The position numbers were made by a program, and so were the translations under genes. The notes beneath the pieces were generated by a model. The model was not told the origin of the DNA. It did not search any database and was given only the letters and a program-made list of their open reading frames with translations. 64,000 nt of DNA, taken from Roseomonas sp. (GTDB lineage: Bacteria; Pseudomonadota; Alphaproteobacteria; Acetobacterales; Acetobacteraceae). Of this stretch, positions 54,780 to 63,766 are shown piece after piece. Location of the stretch: assembly GCA_020249145.1 (NCBI GenBank), contig JADCGF010000006.1, forward strand, positions 1 through 64,000, written 5' to 3'. Each line of letters opens with the position of its first letter. Position 1 is the first letter of the stretch.

Positions 54780-57077
54780 ATGAGCATCCTCCCCGCAATG
54801 CGGCGTTTCATGTTGTTGATGGGCTTCGTGCTGCTGGCAGGCCCGGCTTTGGCGCAGGCGGAACCTGGCAATCCGGTGGCAGAACCGCCCCCACCCGCAG
54901 CCACAACGGCCAGCAGCGCAGCGTCGCCGGAAGTGGAAGCGCTGCTCAAGATTTTGCAGGATGATACGCGCCGCGCTGAATTGATCCGCGCGCTGCGCGC
55001 TGCCGCTGGAGAGGCGGGCGGCGCGGCACCCGGCGCGCCCGCCAGCACGGAACCCGCCTTGCTCGCGCCCAATACGCTTGGCGCGCAATTGCTGCAGGGG
55101 GCGTCGCAACGCTTGGCGACCGCATCGGATCAACTGGTCGCAACCGTCAGCGCCATTGCCGATCTGCCTGCCGTATTCGCCTGGCTTAAAAGCATTGCCG
55201 TGGACCCGATTACGCATCGGCGCGTGCTGGATGCTTCCTGGAAGCTGGTGCTGGTGCTGGGGCTTGGGCTTTTGGCCGAATGGGCGGCGACGCGTTTTCT
55301 GGGCCGTTTTCGTGATCGGCTGGATGCCCATGCGCCAATAGAGGCAACCGGCTGGGCAAGGTTGCAGCGCGTGCCGCTGGTGCTGGCAAGGCTTGGGCTT
55401 GATCTGGTGCCGATCGCGGCTTTCGCCGTGGTTTCTTATGGTCTGATCACGGCAGTCCATCCGCTCCCCAGCACACAGCTTGTGATGCTGACGGCAAATA
55501 ATGCCTATATGGCTTCGCGCGCGGTGATGGCGGCGACACGGATGCTGTTTTCACCCGCTTCGACTCATTTGCGGCTGCTGCCGGTCACCGATGAAACCGC
55601 CGCCTATGCCACGATTTGGCTGCGGCGCATCGTGGTTGTCTTGATCACAAGCTATGCGGTGGCCGAAGCCGGGCTACAATTTGGCCTGCCCTGGTCGGCC
55701 TATGATTCCATCCTGCGCATTGCGCTGCTTCTGGTCACGCTATTCCTGGTGATTATCATTCTGCAGAACCGCCAGGCGGTTTCGGATGTGCTGCGCGCGC
55801 CGGAACTGGCGGATGGGGAAGAACCGGATCGCGCGCGGCGCTTTTTCCGCATGCTGCGCGACCGTGCCGCCGATATCTGGCATTTGGTGGCGATTGCCTG
55901 GCTGATCGCGGCCTGGGGGGTTTGGGCGCTTGAAATACAGTATGGATTCTGGCGGCTGCTCAGGGTTTCCTTCAGTACCATCCTCGTTCTCTCGCTTGCC
56001 AAATTCGCCGATATGGCCACCCGCCGCGTGGTCCAGCGCGCCTTTCGCATCACGCCCGATCTATCCGCGCGCTACCCGGGGCTGGAAGCGCGCGCCAATC
56101 GCTATTTGCCGGTTTTGAAAGGCAGCGCGAGCCTGGCGATTGGCGGCATCGCCCTGCTGTTCCTGCTGGAAAGCTGGGGCTTGGAGGCCTTTGCCTGGTT
56201 CGGCCATGGCAAGCTTGGCAATCGGCTGGTGTCTTCGCTGTTTTCCGTTGCGCTTACCATCACGCTGGCACTGGTGATCTGGGAGGGGATCAATGCCGCC
56301 ATTCAGCGGCACCTTGAACGACTTTCCCGCGATGCCAAGGCCGCGCAAAGTGCTCGGGTGCGCACGCTTTTGCCCATGCTGCGCACGGCGTTGCTGGCGG
56401 TGATTCTGATTTTTGTTGTTCTGTCCGTACTCACGGAAATCGGCGTGAATGTCGCCCCCTTGATCGCCGGTGCCGGTGTGGTCGGCATTGCGGTTGGCTT
56501 TGGCTCCCAGCGCCTGGTGCAGGATGTGATCACCGGGATTTTCCTGCTGTTTGAAGACGCGGTCGCGGTAGGCGATGTGGTGCAATTGGGTGGGCTGAAT
56601 GGCGTGGTGGAACATCTTTCCATCCGTTCCATCAAGCTTCGTGCTGTGGATGGCAGCCTGCACATCATCCCCTTCAGCGCCGTCACCAGCGTGACGAACC
56701 AGACGCGCGACTTCGCCTTTGCCGTGATTGATGTGAATGTGGATTATCGCGAGGATACGGACAAGGTCTCCGAAACCCTGCGCCAGATCGCAAGCGAAAT
56801 GCGCGAAGACCCGCGTTGGCGTCCCGTGATCCGTGATGATCTGGATGTGATGGGCGTGGATCGGCTGGGCGATTCCGGCGTTGTCATGCGCGTGCGGCTG
56901 AAGACCGAACCATCGCAACGCTGGGCTGTGGCGCGTGAGATGAACCGGCGCATCAAGCGGCGCTTTGATGAGCTTGGGATCGAAATCCCCTACCCGCATC
57001 AGAAGCTGGTGCTGGAGGAAAAACACCCGGCGCAAACGGCAAGCGCAGCGCCAGAGCCACCGGCAGCGACGGGTTAA
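54780..57077 (+). CDS. Mechanosensitive ion channel (MscS family, large YbiO-like form)
   Basis: 765 residues from the ATG at 54780; ATG 54798 is an alternative start. A signal peptide (RRFMLLMGFVLLAGPALAQA) is followed by a periplasmic helical region, about eight further helices and a C-terminal MscS core. The pore-lining helix and beta domain carry VAPLIAGAGVVGIAVGFGSQ, RLVQDVITGIFLLFEDAVAV, GDVVQLGGLNGVVEHLSIRS and RAVDGSLHIIPFSAVTSVTN. The size and N-terminal extension match the YbiO-like class. It protects cells from hypo-osmotic shock. Confidence 0.92.
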   Translation: MSILPAMRRFMLLMGFVLLAGPALAQAEPGNPVAEPPPPAATTASSAASPEVEALLKILQDDTRRAELIRALRAAAGEAGGAAPGAPASTEPALLAPNTLGAQLLQGASQRLATASDQLVATVSAIADLPAVFAWLKSIAVDPITHRRVLDASWKLVLVLGLGLLAEWAATRFLGRFRDRLDAHAPIEATGWARLQRVPLVLARLGLDLVPIAAFAVVSYGLITAVHPLPSTQLVMLTANNAYMASRAVMAATRMLFSPASTHLRLLPVTDETAAYATIWLRRIVVVLITSYAVAEAGLQFGLPWSAYDSILRIALLLVTLFLVIIILQNRQAVSDVLRAPELADGEEPDRARRFFRMLRDRAADIWHLVAIAWLIAAWGVWALEIQYGFWRLLRVSFSTILVLSLAKFADMATRRVVQRAFRITPDLSARYPGLEARANRYLPVLKGSASLAIGGIALLFLLESWGLEAFAWFGHGKLGNRLVSSLFSVALTITLALVIWEGINAAIQRHLERLSRDAKAAQSARVRTLLPMLRTALLAVILIFVVLSVLTEIGVNVAPLIAGAGVVGIAVGFGSQRLVQDVITGIFLLFEDAVAVGDVVQLGGLNGVVEHLSIRSIKLRAVDGSLHIIPFSAVTSVTNQTRDFAFAVIDVNVDYREDTDKVSETLRQIASEMREDPRWRPVIRDDLDVMGVDRLGDSGVVMRVRLKTEPSQRWAVAREMNRRIKRRFDELGIEIPYPHQKLVLEEKHPAQTASAAPEPPAATG

Positions 57078-57700
57078 CCCCCCTCCACTGCCACTTCCAG
57101 CCTAAGCGGCGGCACATCGCGCCCGATCCATTGTTCTGAACGTATCAGCACGCGATCAGCAGCGCGGAACCAGAAGCGATTGGTGAAAAACGCCGCACCT
57201 TCGCAAATCTCCACGCGTTCGATCACGCCGCCAATGGCGGGTTCCTCGGCCTCAATCCGGCATTGCACCACTTGGCCAAAGCGCATCTGTTCTGGCCGGC
57301 CATCGGCGCCGGACAGATCCAGACTATGCGCCACCCGAACCGGTGCCGGGCCAAGCGGCACGGCGCGGCGCAGAGGGTCCTCGCCAATCGGCGCGCTGGC
57401 CAGCAGCATGGTTGGAAGCCCCGCGGTCGCCACCACCCGCGCGCCCTCAGTCACAAAGACAAAGCCCTGATCCATGCGCCAGAGGCGGCGCGGCCCTTCT
57501 TCGCGCACTGGGCGGGCGGGGCCGGCATCCTGGCCAAGTTCGGCCCAAAGCGCCCGGCCCGGGGGTGGCGCGGCCAGGGGCGCCAACTGATCGGGCTGCA
57601 CCATTTGGCCCGCCGGCGGGGCGCTGCCAATCACCCCAGCCCCACCCAGCACGCCGCAACCGGCCAGCATCAGGGCCAATGACAAAGCTGCTACCTTCAT
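57074..57700 (-). CDS. Probable YjbF/GfcB-family outer membrane lipoprotein
   Basis: 208 residues with a clear lipoprotein signal: LSLALMLAGCGVLGG, lipidated Cys at 15. The mature part begins with a disordered Ala/Pro-rich stretch. The beta-rich remainder includes GFVFVTEGARVVATAGLPTM and FWFRAADRVLIRSEQWIGRD, reminiscent of YjbF/GfcB proteins involved in exopolysaccharide or group 4 capsule export. None of the partner genes (yjbE, yjbG, yjbH) is adjacent, so the family call is provisional. It overlaps the stop of the convergent channel gene by 4 bases. Confidence 0.6.
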   Translation of the reverse strand: MKVAALSLALMLAGCGVLGGAGVIGSAPPAGQMVQPDQLAPLAAPPPGRALWAELGQDAGPARPVREEGPRRLWRMDQGFVFVTEGARVVATAGLPTMLLASAPIGEDPLRRAVPLGPAPVRVAHSLDLSGADGRPEQMRFGQVVQCRIEAEEPAIGGVIERVEICEGAAFFTNRFWFRAADRVLIRSEQWIGRDVPPLRLEVAVEGG

Positions 57701-57817
57701 GGGATCAGCTTCGCATATTCGCCCTTGTATTGCGAGAATTCTTGCATCATTGACCTACGTCGAGAAATGCCCGAGCGAAATCGGCTATCCAGTTAACATA
57801 ATCAGGAAGGATACATC

Positions 57818-58516
57818 ATGTCCACACTCACCGCCCGCGATCTGATGACCACCGAACTTGTCACCGTGCCGCCCGAAACCCCGGTGATCGCCATGGCGCG
57901 GTTGCTCGCCGAACGCAGCATCTCCGCCGTGCCGGTGCTGGGTGCTGACGGCGCCTTGCTTGGCATGGTGACAGAAGCGGACCTTATCCGCCGCCTGGCG
58001 GGGGAGGAAGACAAGCCCGCTTCCTGGCTCAGCGGCCTATTTGGCGACCCCGCCCGTGGCGCTGAGCATTACGCCCGCACCCATGGCGCCAAGGCGCGCG
58101 ATATCATGACCGAAAAGCTGGTGACCGTAGAACCCGACGCCACCGCCGCCCATGTCGCGCAGCTCATGGAACAGCATGGCATTCGCCGGGTGCTGGTGGT
58201 GGCTGAGGGTCGGCTGCGCGGCCTGATCAGCCGGGCCGATCTGCTGCATGCGCTGCTGCTGCCCCCGGAAAAGGCCGAGGGCATCCCGGACGAACGTATC
58301 CGCGCCGCCGTGCTGGCCGCCATGCGCAAGGAACCCTGGGCCGATACCTATTACATCATGGTGGATGTGAAGGATGGCGCGGTGACTTTCCATGGCTTCT
58401 CCCGCTCGGAAGCCATCAAGCGCGGCCTGAGGGTACTGGCGGAGGGGGTTCCCGGCGTGAAATCGGTAACGGATGAGACCCAGCCGCTGCCGGTATATCT
58501 TTACGCTGCAAGCTGA
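57818..58516 (+). CDS. CBS-domain pair with C-terminal BON domain
   Basis: 232 residues. CBS 1 is about 1-62 (TARDLMTTELVTVPPETPVI, SAVPVLGADGALLGMVTEAD). CBS 2 is about 92-145 (KARDIMTEKLVTVEPDATAA, HGIRRVLVVAEGRLRGLISR). A BON domain is at about 160-222 (RIRAAVLAAMRKEPWADTYY, DGAVTFHGFSRSEAIKRGLR). CBS pairs sense adenine nucleotides, and BON often mediates membrane or envelope association. No enzyme domain is fused. It is the last gene before the inserted LysR/LysE segment. Confidence 0.93.
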   Translation: MSTLTARDLMTTELVTVPPETPVIAMARLLAERSISAVPVLGADGALLGMVTEADLIRRLAGEEDKPASWLSGLFGDPARGAEHYARTHGAKARDIMTEKLVTVEPDATAAHVAQLMEQHGIRRVLVVAEGRLRGLISRADLLHALLLPPEKAEGIPDERIRAAVLAAMRKEPWADTYYIMVDVKDGAVTFHGFSRSEAIKRGLRVLAEGVPGVKSVTDETQPLPVYLYAAS

Positions 58517-58526
58517 GGGGTAGCGC

Positions 58527-58600
58527 TTTCTTGCCGGAAACTTGACCAAATCGCCTCGTCCCGCCCAGATCCGTCGGCGCCCTATGTCAAGGCGGCGCCG
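58527..58600. repeat. Left copy of the acpP upstream sequence (direct repeat)
   Basis: Bases 58527-58555 are identical to 61020-61048 (29 bp). The following roughly 50 bases are recognisably similar, including a C-TATGT-(C/T)-AAGGCG-(G/A)-CGCCG block. The right copy precedes acpP. The two copies enclose the LysR/LysE segment. Confidence 0.85.
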
Positions 58601-58837
58601 CAGGTCGGCACGAACTCGTGGCCATTTCCCAGGCGACGCGGCAGCAATCAAGATGCTACGTTCTGTCCCTTAATGATAAATCGAAGAATGGAAAGGACCG
58701 GCGCACGAGTTTTGCGAGGCGAAAACCCAGTTTGCCGTCCCGTCCGGCGACAGGTTCGTGGGGTGAGAAGGGCCAGATACCCCGTCATCCAGCCCGCCAA
58801 CCGGCATCAAAGCATTCGATGACGGACGAGCATCCTT
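58601..58837. other. Gene-free stretch left of the LysR gene
   Basis: Between the left repeat and the LysR stop. Short open frames exist here, but none resembles a family or has a convincing ribosome site. GC content falls below that of the CBS-BON gene, and the segment appears to be part of the inserted DNA. Confidence 0.4.
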
Positions 58838-59731
58838 TCAACTGGCAGACGAAGCGACTGATTCTAGCTTGCTTATAAACAGGCGTAGACCAAGATCGAG
58901 AGTGCGATCGCGACGCAAAACCACCCCCAAACTTCGATGAGCGGCGGGCCGAAGCCTTTTACGCACCGCTCCAGGCACGTCGGCGGCTAGTGCCATCCCA
59001 GGAAGCACAGCAGCCCCAAGACCGGACGCAACAAGGACCTTAATGGCCTCGACGCTTCCGAGCTCCATCACCGGGGCAGGAACTACGGAGGCTTTTCGGA
59101 ACCAATCATCAGTCGCCAAACGTGTATGGCCGTCGGCGTCGTAGAGAATAAGTGGCAGTGCGCTCAATTGCGAAGCCGTAACGGCGTCACCGAGTAACGC
59201 CATATCAGTCGGGATCAGCGCCAGCAGGGGATCCCGAAGCATGACGCGGGACGTCAACGCCGGGTTCGTCGGAACTGGCAGTGTGACTAGCCCGATGTCT
59301 AACTCCCCGCTCTCAATATGTCGAACAATATCCGACGTGTTACCGATGCTGATTGCGACGCGAAGCTGAGGCATGGCGAGCCTAACAAGTGAAAGGACGG
59401 ATGGGATGAGGTAGATGCAAGCGGTAGCGCCCATCCCGACTTTAAGAGGCACTAGTTGGCCTGCGCGGTAATCGCCGGTGGCAGCTACGCCATCGCGCAC
59501 CGCTGCTAACGCGCGACGCACTGGCCCCAAGAAGGCTTGCCCTGCGGAGGTTAGCCGCATCCGCCTTCCCGATCTTTCGAGGAGGCGAGCGCCGATAAGT
59601 GCCTCCAGTTCGCGCAGGCTCTGGCTGACCGCCGGCTGGGAGACGCCCAATTCCCGTGCTGCCGCGGTCAAACTCTCCGTCTCTGCAGCCAAAACAAACA
59701 TATGCAGATGTCGAAACTTGATACCCTCCAT
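58838..59731 (-). CDS. LysR family transcriptional regulator
   Basis: 297 residues from the ATG at 59731; the frame extends to 59833 without family similarity. The winged helix-turn-helix is at 1-60: FRHLHMFVLAAETESLTAAA, RELGVSQPAVSQSLRELEAL. The effector-binding domain includes LKVGMGATACIYLIPSVLSL and GELDIGLVTLPVPT. It is divergent from the LysE-type exporter gene across 406 bp of AT-rich DNA, the usual ArgP-LysE arrangement, so it probably controls the exporter in response to an amino acid (inference). Base composition is lower in GC than the flanks. Confidence 0.93.
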   Translation of the reverse strand: MEGIKFRHLHMFVLAAETESLTAAARELGVSQPAVSQSLRELEALIGARLLERSGRRMRLTSAGQAFLGPVRRALAAVRDGVAATGDYRAGQLVPLKVGMGATACIYLIPSVLSLVRLAMPQLRVAISIGNTSDIVRHIESGELDIGLVTLPVPTNPALTSRVMLRDPLLALIPTDMALLGDAVTASQLSALPLILYDADGHTRLATDDWFRKASVVPAPVMELGSVEAIKVLVASGLGAAVLPGMALAADVPGAVRKRLRPAAHRSLGVVLRRDRTLDLGLRLFISKLESVASSAS

Positions 59732-60003
59732 CGCGCTACTCCGTGTAGGCAAGCCATTCGCTGCAAGAGTTGAAAATTGAGAATACGCTTCACATAAGAC
59801 ATGATTATTTTTTTGGCTAGATACATAATCCAAGAATTATTTCTTTATGAAAAAAATATAGTTTTTCCAGAAGCTTATACAAGATTTTCCGGTATCAGAA
59901 TAATTGGCATTTGAAGTTTGTCGGCTTGCCCGACGGACGCGGAGAGGCACATAAAACACTCGCCATAAACATGGGCTAAACTTTCAGAAGGTTTGACGCA
60001 CAG
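59732..60003. promoter_or_regulatory. AT-rich divergent control region between the LysR and LysE genes
   Basis: Bases 59760-59900 are strongly AT-rich (runs such as TTTTTTT at 59807 and AAAAAAATATA near 59850), unlike the rest of the window. Several TATAAT-like boxes can be drawn, so no single LysR promoter is assigned. TTGACG (59993-59998), a 17-bp spacer and TTAATT (60016-60021) is a possible promoter for the exporter gene. Confidence 0.5.
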
Positions 60004-60141
60004 ATGAGCAATGACTTAATTGCGGAAATCAAATTTTGTGTAAGCAGGACCTTGTTCCTGGGCCGCGTTCTTGAGCGCGACGACGAAATCGCCGTGGCCC
60101 CGAACGTCGCCCCCCGACAAAGGGAGGCGCTTGCGCCATGA
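60004..60141 (+). CDS. Possible 45-residue small ORF coupled to the LysE-type exporter gene
   Basis: ATG 60004 opens a frame of 45 codons ending in TGA at 60139-60141, which overlaps the exporter ATG (60138) by 4 bp. It begins MSNDLIAEIKFCVSRTLFLG and ends in VAPRQREALAP. It has no family that I recognise. The ATGA coupling is suggestive, but the possible promoter -10 at 60016 would lie inside the frame and would exclude it. AAGG lies about 10 bases upstream. Treat as tentative. Confidence 0.3.
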   Translation: MSNDLIAEIKFCVSRTLFLGRVLERDDEIAVAPNVAPRQREALAP

Positions 60142-60782
60142 GCATCCAAACTTGGCTACTATTCTTCCTTGCCTACGCCCTTGTTACCTATTCCCCAGGC
60201 CCGAACGTGCTTGCGGTAGTGACGCACGCGGTACGCTACGGATACAGATCCATCGCGGTGACCATCACAGCAAACCTATTCTGCCAGCTCATCATCATCA
60301 CGGTGGTAGGCCTCGGTGCCGGTGCGCTGCTTACGACCGACTCGTTTCTCTACAAGCTCATCAAGTGGGCCGGCGCCGCCTATCTCTTTTACCTCGGCGC
60401 GAGCATGATTTGGAGAGCAGCAACAAAGCCTATTGTCCCTCTTGAGGTGAAATTTCGAGCGCGCGAGGCTGAAGTTATTCCGCCTGTGTACCAACGTTTC
60501 CGAGAGGCGTTTCTCGTATCGGCCAGCAATCCCAAGACAGTCATCTTTCTCTCTGCCTTCTTACCTCAGTTTCTTGAGCCGGGTAGGCCTATATTTCCAC
60601 AGTTTGCTCTCATGTTCATTACCATCTCTGTGATCGTGGCGTCAGTACATAGTGCATACGCTTACATTGCGGTGAGCTTGCAGCGACGAGTCTCTAGCCA
60701 TCGCTCGAGCAAGGCAGTGTCGCTTCTGGCGGGCGGAGTTTTCATCGCTTTAGCTGTCCTCTTGGGCTTGTCCCCGGGCTGA
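60138..60782 (+). CDS. LysE family amino acid exporter
   Basis: 214 residues with five or six membrane helices. RhtB/LysE signatures: FFLAYALVTYSPGPNVLAVV, THAVRYGYRSIAVTITANLF and KLIKWAGAAYLFYLGASMIW, then FREAFLVSASNPKTVIFLSA and FLPQFLEPGRPIFPQFALMF. The ATG at 60138 has AAAGGGAGG about 12 bases upstream. It exports an amino acid or related compound and is divergent from a LysR regulator. Codon use is AT-richer than the core genes, in line with transfer. Confidence 0.93.
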   Translation: MSIQTWLLFFLAYALVTYSPGPNVLAVVTHAVRYGYRSIAVTITANLFCQLIIITVVGLGAGALLTTDSFLYKLIKWAGAAYLFYLGASMIWRAATKPIVPLEVKFRAREAEVIPPVYQRFREAFLVSASNPKTVIFLSAFLPQFLEPGRPIFPQFALMFITISVIVASVHSAYAYIAVSLQRRVSSHRSSKAVSLLAGGVFIALAVLLGLSPG

Positions 60783-61019
60783 GAGACCCACCGCCATGAT
60801 TACGGCAACCAGCCTACAATCCGCCGTTGCCACTGAACTTCAGCGTAGTTCGAGTAGGGCTAGCGCCGCACGGGCTCGTGCGGGTTAAGCCAGTCCGGCC
60901 GCCCCATCGGGCTTAGCGCGGGCCAGAGTGCCATAACTGATCTCGCAGGGCCTCGCTTGCGCGCGCCCCCTGCTCCCGTCAGGCACAGATTGCACCGCAA
61001 GTTAAGGTGGACTGCCGCT
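60783..61019. other. Gene-free stretch right of the LysE gene
   Basis: Contains a perfect hairpin CCGCACG-GGCT-CGTGCGG (60866-60883), 84 bases after the exporter stop, without a T-run. No convincing gene is seen. A minus-strand frame ending in a Pro/Trp/Asn-rich tail (60860-61042) may be a remnant of an unidentified gene. The segment ends at the right copy of the acpP upstream repeat. Confidence 0.4.
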
Positions 61020-61100
61020 TTTCTTGCCGGAAACTTGACCAAATCGCCCCTTCCCGCCTAGGCCATATCCTACGCCTATGTTAAGGCGACGCCGTCGGGC
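61020..61100 (+). promoter_or_regulatory. acpP upstream region / right copy of direct repeat, probable promoter
   Basis: The first 29 bases are identical to 58527-58555. They contain TTGACC (61035-61040), a likely -35 box. About 17 bases on, GCCTAGGCC resembles the GC-rich -10 of alphaproteobacterial housekeeping promoters (GCTANAWC). This is the natural promoter position for acpP, about 125-150 bp before its start. Confidence 0.55.
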
Positions 61101-61189
61101 GGGGTGGGGCGCGAGTCTCAGGCCATCAGGCAGCCAGCCGCATTTTTTGGGGAGCGCGGGCCAAGCCCCGCCAAATGGAGAGTTACGCG

Positions 61190-61429
61190 ATGAGCGATAC
61201 CGCCGAGAAGGTCAAGAAGATCGTTGTCGAACACCTTGGCGTCGAAGAAGCGAAGGTGACCACTGAGGCATCCTTCATTGATGACCTGGGCGCGGATAGC
61301 CTTGACACGGTTGAACTGGTGATGGCGTTCGAAGAAGCCTTCGGCGTGGAAATCCCGGATGATGCCGCTGAAAAGATCACGACCGTGAAGGACGCGATCG
61401 ACTACATCGAAAAGCACAAGGGCGCCTGA
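61190..61429 (+). CDS. acpP: Acyl carrier protein
   Basis: 79 residues from the ATG at 61190, with GGAGAG 7 bases upstream. The acidic four-helix bundle carries the phosphopantetheine serine Ser37 in [20 protein letters not shown], followed by [20 protein letters not shown]. Carrier of growing acyl chains. It is followed 33 bp later by fabF, the usual order. Confidence 0.97.
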   Translation: MSDTAEKVKKIVVEHLGVEEAKVTTEASFIDDLGADSLDTVELVMAFEEAFGVEIPDDAAEKITTVKDAIDYIEKHKGA

Positions 61430-61462
61430 GCGCCCCTTCGCTGATCCAACGGGGAATAGCGC

Positions 61463-62746
61463 GTGTTCCAAAAGGGTTTTGCGCCACGTCGCGTTGTCGT
61501 GACGGGCATGGGCATTGCCTGCCCGCTGGGTATCGGTGTTGAGCATGTGTGGAAGCGCATGCTCGCCGGCCATTCCGGCATTGGCGCCATTCAATCCTTT
61601 GATGTGTCTGGCCTGCCGGCGCGGATCGCGGGGCAAATCCCTGCGGGCGTGAAGGCGGAAGGCGGGCTCGACATCAATGAATGGATCCCCGTCAAGGACC
61701 AGAAAAAGATGGATCGCTTCATCCAATTCGCGATGGTCGCGGCGGATGAAGCGGTAACCGATTCCGGCTGGGTGCCGCAGGATGAAGATCAGCGCTGCCG
61801 CACCGGCGTGATGATTGGTTCCGGCATTGGCGGGCTTGAGACGATCCACGAAGCCGCTTCCCTGATCCTGCAAGGCAAGATCAAGCGTATTTCGCCGTTT
61901 TTCATTCCGTCCGCACTGATCAATTTGGCATCCGGCCAGGTCTCCATCCGCTATGGCTTCAAGGGCCCCAACCATTCCGTGGTGACGGCCTGCGCCACCG
62001 GCGTGCATGCTTTGGGCGATGCAGCGCGGCTGATCGCACTTGGTGATGCGGATGTGATGGTGGCCGGCGGCGCCGAAGCTGCCGTGGGTGAAATCGGCAT
62101 GGCCGGCTTCTGCGCGGCCCGCGCCCTTTCGACAAGCTTCAATGATAATCCAACCGCCGCGTCCCGCCCCTGGGATGAAGCCCGCGATGGCTTTGTCATG
62201 GGCGAAGGTGCTGGCGTTGTGGTGCTGGAAGAATTGGAACACGCCAAGGCGCGTGGGGCCAAGATTTACGGCGAGGTGATCGGCTATGGCATGAGCGGCG
62301 ATGCCTATCACATCACCGCCCCGGCCGAGGGCCATGATGGTGCCTTCCGCGCCATGAAGGCCGCACTCGCCAGTGCCGGCATCACGCCGGAGCAAATCCA
62401 GTATGTGAATGCCCATGGCACTTCAACGCCGCTTGGGGATGATCTGGAATTGGAAGCGGTGGAACGGCTCTGGGGCGATGCCGCGCGCGGGCTTGCCATG
62501 TCTTCCACCAAATCGGCGGTTGGGCATTTGCTCGGCGCCGCCGGCGCGGTGGAGGGTATATTCTCCATTCTTGCAATTCGTGACCAGGTAGCCCCCGCCA
62601 CGCTCAATCTGGAAAAGCCTTCGCGTGAAAGCGCGATTGACCGCGTGGCGAAGGAAGCGCAGCCGCGCAAGATTGATATCGCGCTGTCCAATTCCTTCGG
62701 CTTTGGCGGCACGAATGCCAGCATCATTTTCCGTGGTGCGCCCTAA
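61463..62746 (+). CDS. fabF: Beta-ketoacyl-ACP synthase II
   Basis: 427 residues from the GTG at 61463. Elongating condensing enzyme of fatty acid synthesis. VVVTGMGIACPLGIGVEHVW at the start, catalytic Cys177 in HSVVTACATGVHALGDAARL, the first His in YVNAHGTSTPLGD, and SSTKSAVGHLLGAAGAVEGI with the Lys and second His. The ending ALSNSFGFGGTNASIIF is standard. Follows acpP and precedes mltG. Confidence 0.97.
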   Translation: MFQKGFAPRRVVVTGMGIACPLGIGVEHVWKRMLAGHSGIGAIQSFDVSGLPARIAGQIPAGVKAEGGLDINEWIPVKDQKKMDRFIQFAMVAADEAVTDSGWVPQDEDQRCRTGVMIGSGIGGLETIHEAASLILQGKIKRISPFFIPSALINLASGQVSIRYGFKGPNHSVVTACATGVHALGDAARLIALGDADVMVAGGAEAAVGEIGMAGFCAARALSTSFNDNPTAASRPWDEARDGFVMGEGAGVVVLEELEHAKARGAKIYGEVIGYGMSGDAYHITAPAEGHDGAFRAMKAALASAGITPEQIQYVNAHGTSTPLGDDLELEAVERLWGDAARGLAMSSTKSAVGHLLGAAGAVEGIFSILAIRDQVAPATLNLEKPSRESAIDRVAKEAQPRKIDIALSNSFGFGGTNASIIFRGAP

Positions 62747-62752
62747 TCACAG

Positions 62753-63766
62753 ATGAGTGAAACGAAGCCCGCACCGCGCAAACGCCGCGGGCGGGTGGCG
62801 CTTATCCTGCTCAGCCTATGCCTAGCCGTGCTGATCGGCCTTGGCGCGGCAGCCCAATGGGCACGTGGTCTCTACGAAGCCCCCGGCCCGCTGGCCGCCG
62901 ATAGGGCCTTGGTCATTCCGCGCGGCGGGACTGAGGCTATCGCAGGCGCCTTGCGAGAGGCCGGCATTATCGCCGATGCACGGCATTTCCTGATTGCAAG
63001 CCAGATCACCAAGGGCGCGGGACCGCTGCGCGCTGCGGAATTCGCCTTTCCCGCCGGTGCCTCCCTAAAGCAGGTATTGGAGATATTGCGCGAAGCGCGC
63101 CCCGTGCAGCGCCGCGTGACCATCCCGGAAGGGCTTTCCGCCCTGCAAATCCAGGCGCTTTTGGACAAAACCGAGGGGCTGATGGGGGAGGCTGAGCCAA
63201 TCGCCGAGGGCAGTATCCTGCCCGAAACCTACGCCTTTGAATGGGGCGATAGCCGCGCCGCGCTGATCAGGCGCGCCCAGGCCGCGATGAATACCGCACT
63301 CGCCGAAGCCTGGCGGGACCGCGCGCCCAACCTGCCGCTCCGCACCGCACGGGAGGCACTGATCCTGGCTTCCATCATTGAACGCGAAACCGGCAAGGCT
63401 GAGGAACGCGCTTTGGTCGCTTCGGTCTTCATCAACCGCCTCAGGCGCAATATGCCGCTGCAATCAGACCCGACCGTGGTGTACGCGGCCTTGGGCGGGG
63501 CGGCTTTGGACCGGCCCATTACGCGGTCTGATCTGGACCGCGACAGCCCCTTCAATACCTATCGCAATCGCGGCCTGCCGCCGGGGCCGATTGCGAATCC
63601 GGGGCGTGAGTCACTCCGCGCCGCGACACGGCCCGCGACCAGCAATTTCCTTTATTTTGTCGCGGATGGTTCGGGCGGGCATGCCTTTGCGGAGACGCTG
63701 GAAGCGCATAACCGGAATGTGGCCCGCTGGCGGGAGATTGAGCGGCAGCGGGGCGTCAGGCAATAA
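62753..63766 (+). CDS. mltG: Endolytic transglycosylase MltG
   Basis: 337 residues, with one N-terminal membrane anchor (RVALILLSLCLAVLIGLGAA) and a periplasmic YceG domain. LysM-like start, then EGSILPETYAFEWGDSRAAL, the catalytic Glu in ILASIIERETGKAEERALVA, VFINRLRRNMPLQSDPTVVY, and the C-terminal PGPIANPGRESLRAATRPAT with NFLYFVADGSGGHAF. It cuts nascent peptidoglycan strands. It is 6 bp downstream of fabF. Confidence 0.96.
   Translation: MSETKPAPRKRRGRVALILLSLCLAVLIGLGAAAQWARGLYEAPGPLAADRALVIPRGGTEAIAGALREAGIIADARHFLIASQITKGAGPLRAAEFAFPAGASLKQVLEILREARPVQRRVTIPEGLSALQIQALLDKTEGLMGEAEPIAEGSILPETYAFEWGDSRAALIRRAQAAMNTALAEAWRDRAPNLPLRTAREALILASIIERETGKAEERALVASVFINRLRRNMPLQSDPTVVYAALGGAALDRPITRSDLDRDSPFNTYRNRGLPPGPIANPGRESLRAATRPATSNFLYFVADGSGGHAFAETLEAHNRNVARWREIERQRGVRQ

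Noticed and set aside
60860..61042. 60-codon minus-strand frame ending in GRPDWLNPHEPVRR as a transposase remnant
   Set aside because: I could not match it to any transposase family, and no terminal inverted repeats were found, so no mobile element is claimed.
61118..62416. 432-codon minus-strand frame opposite acpP and fabF
   Set aside because: It is antisense to acpP and fabF, which have every catalytic residue.
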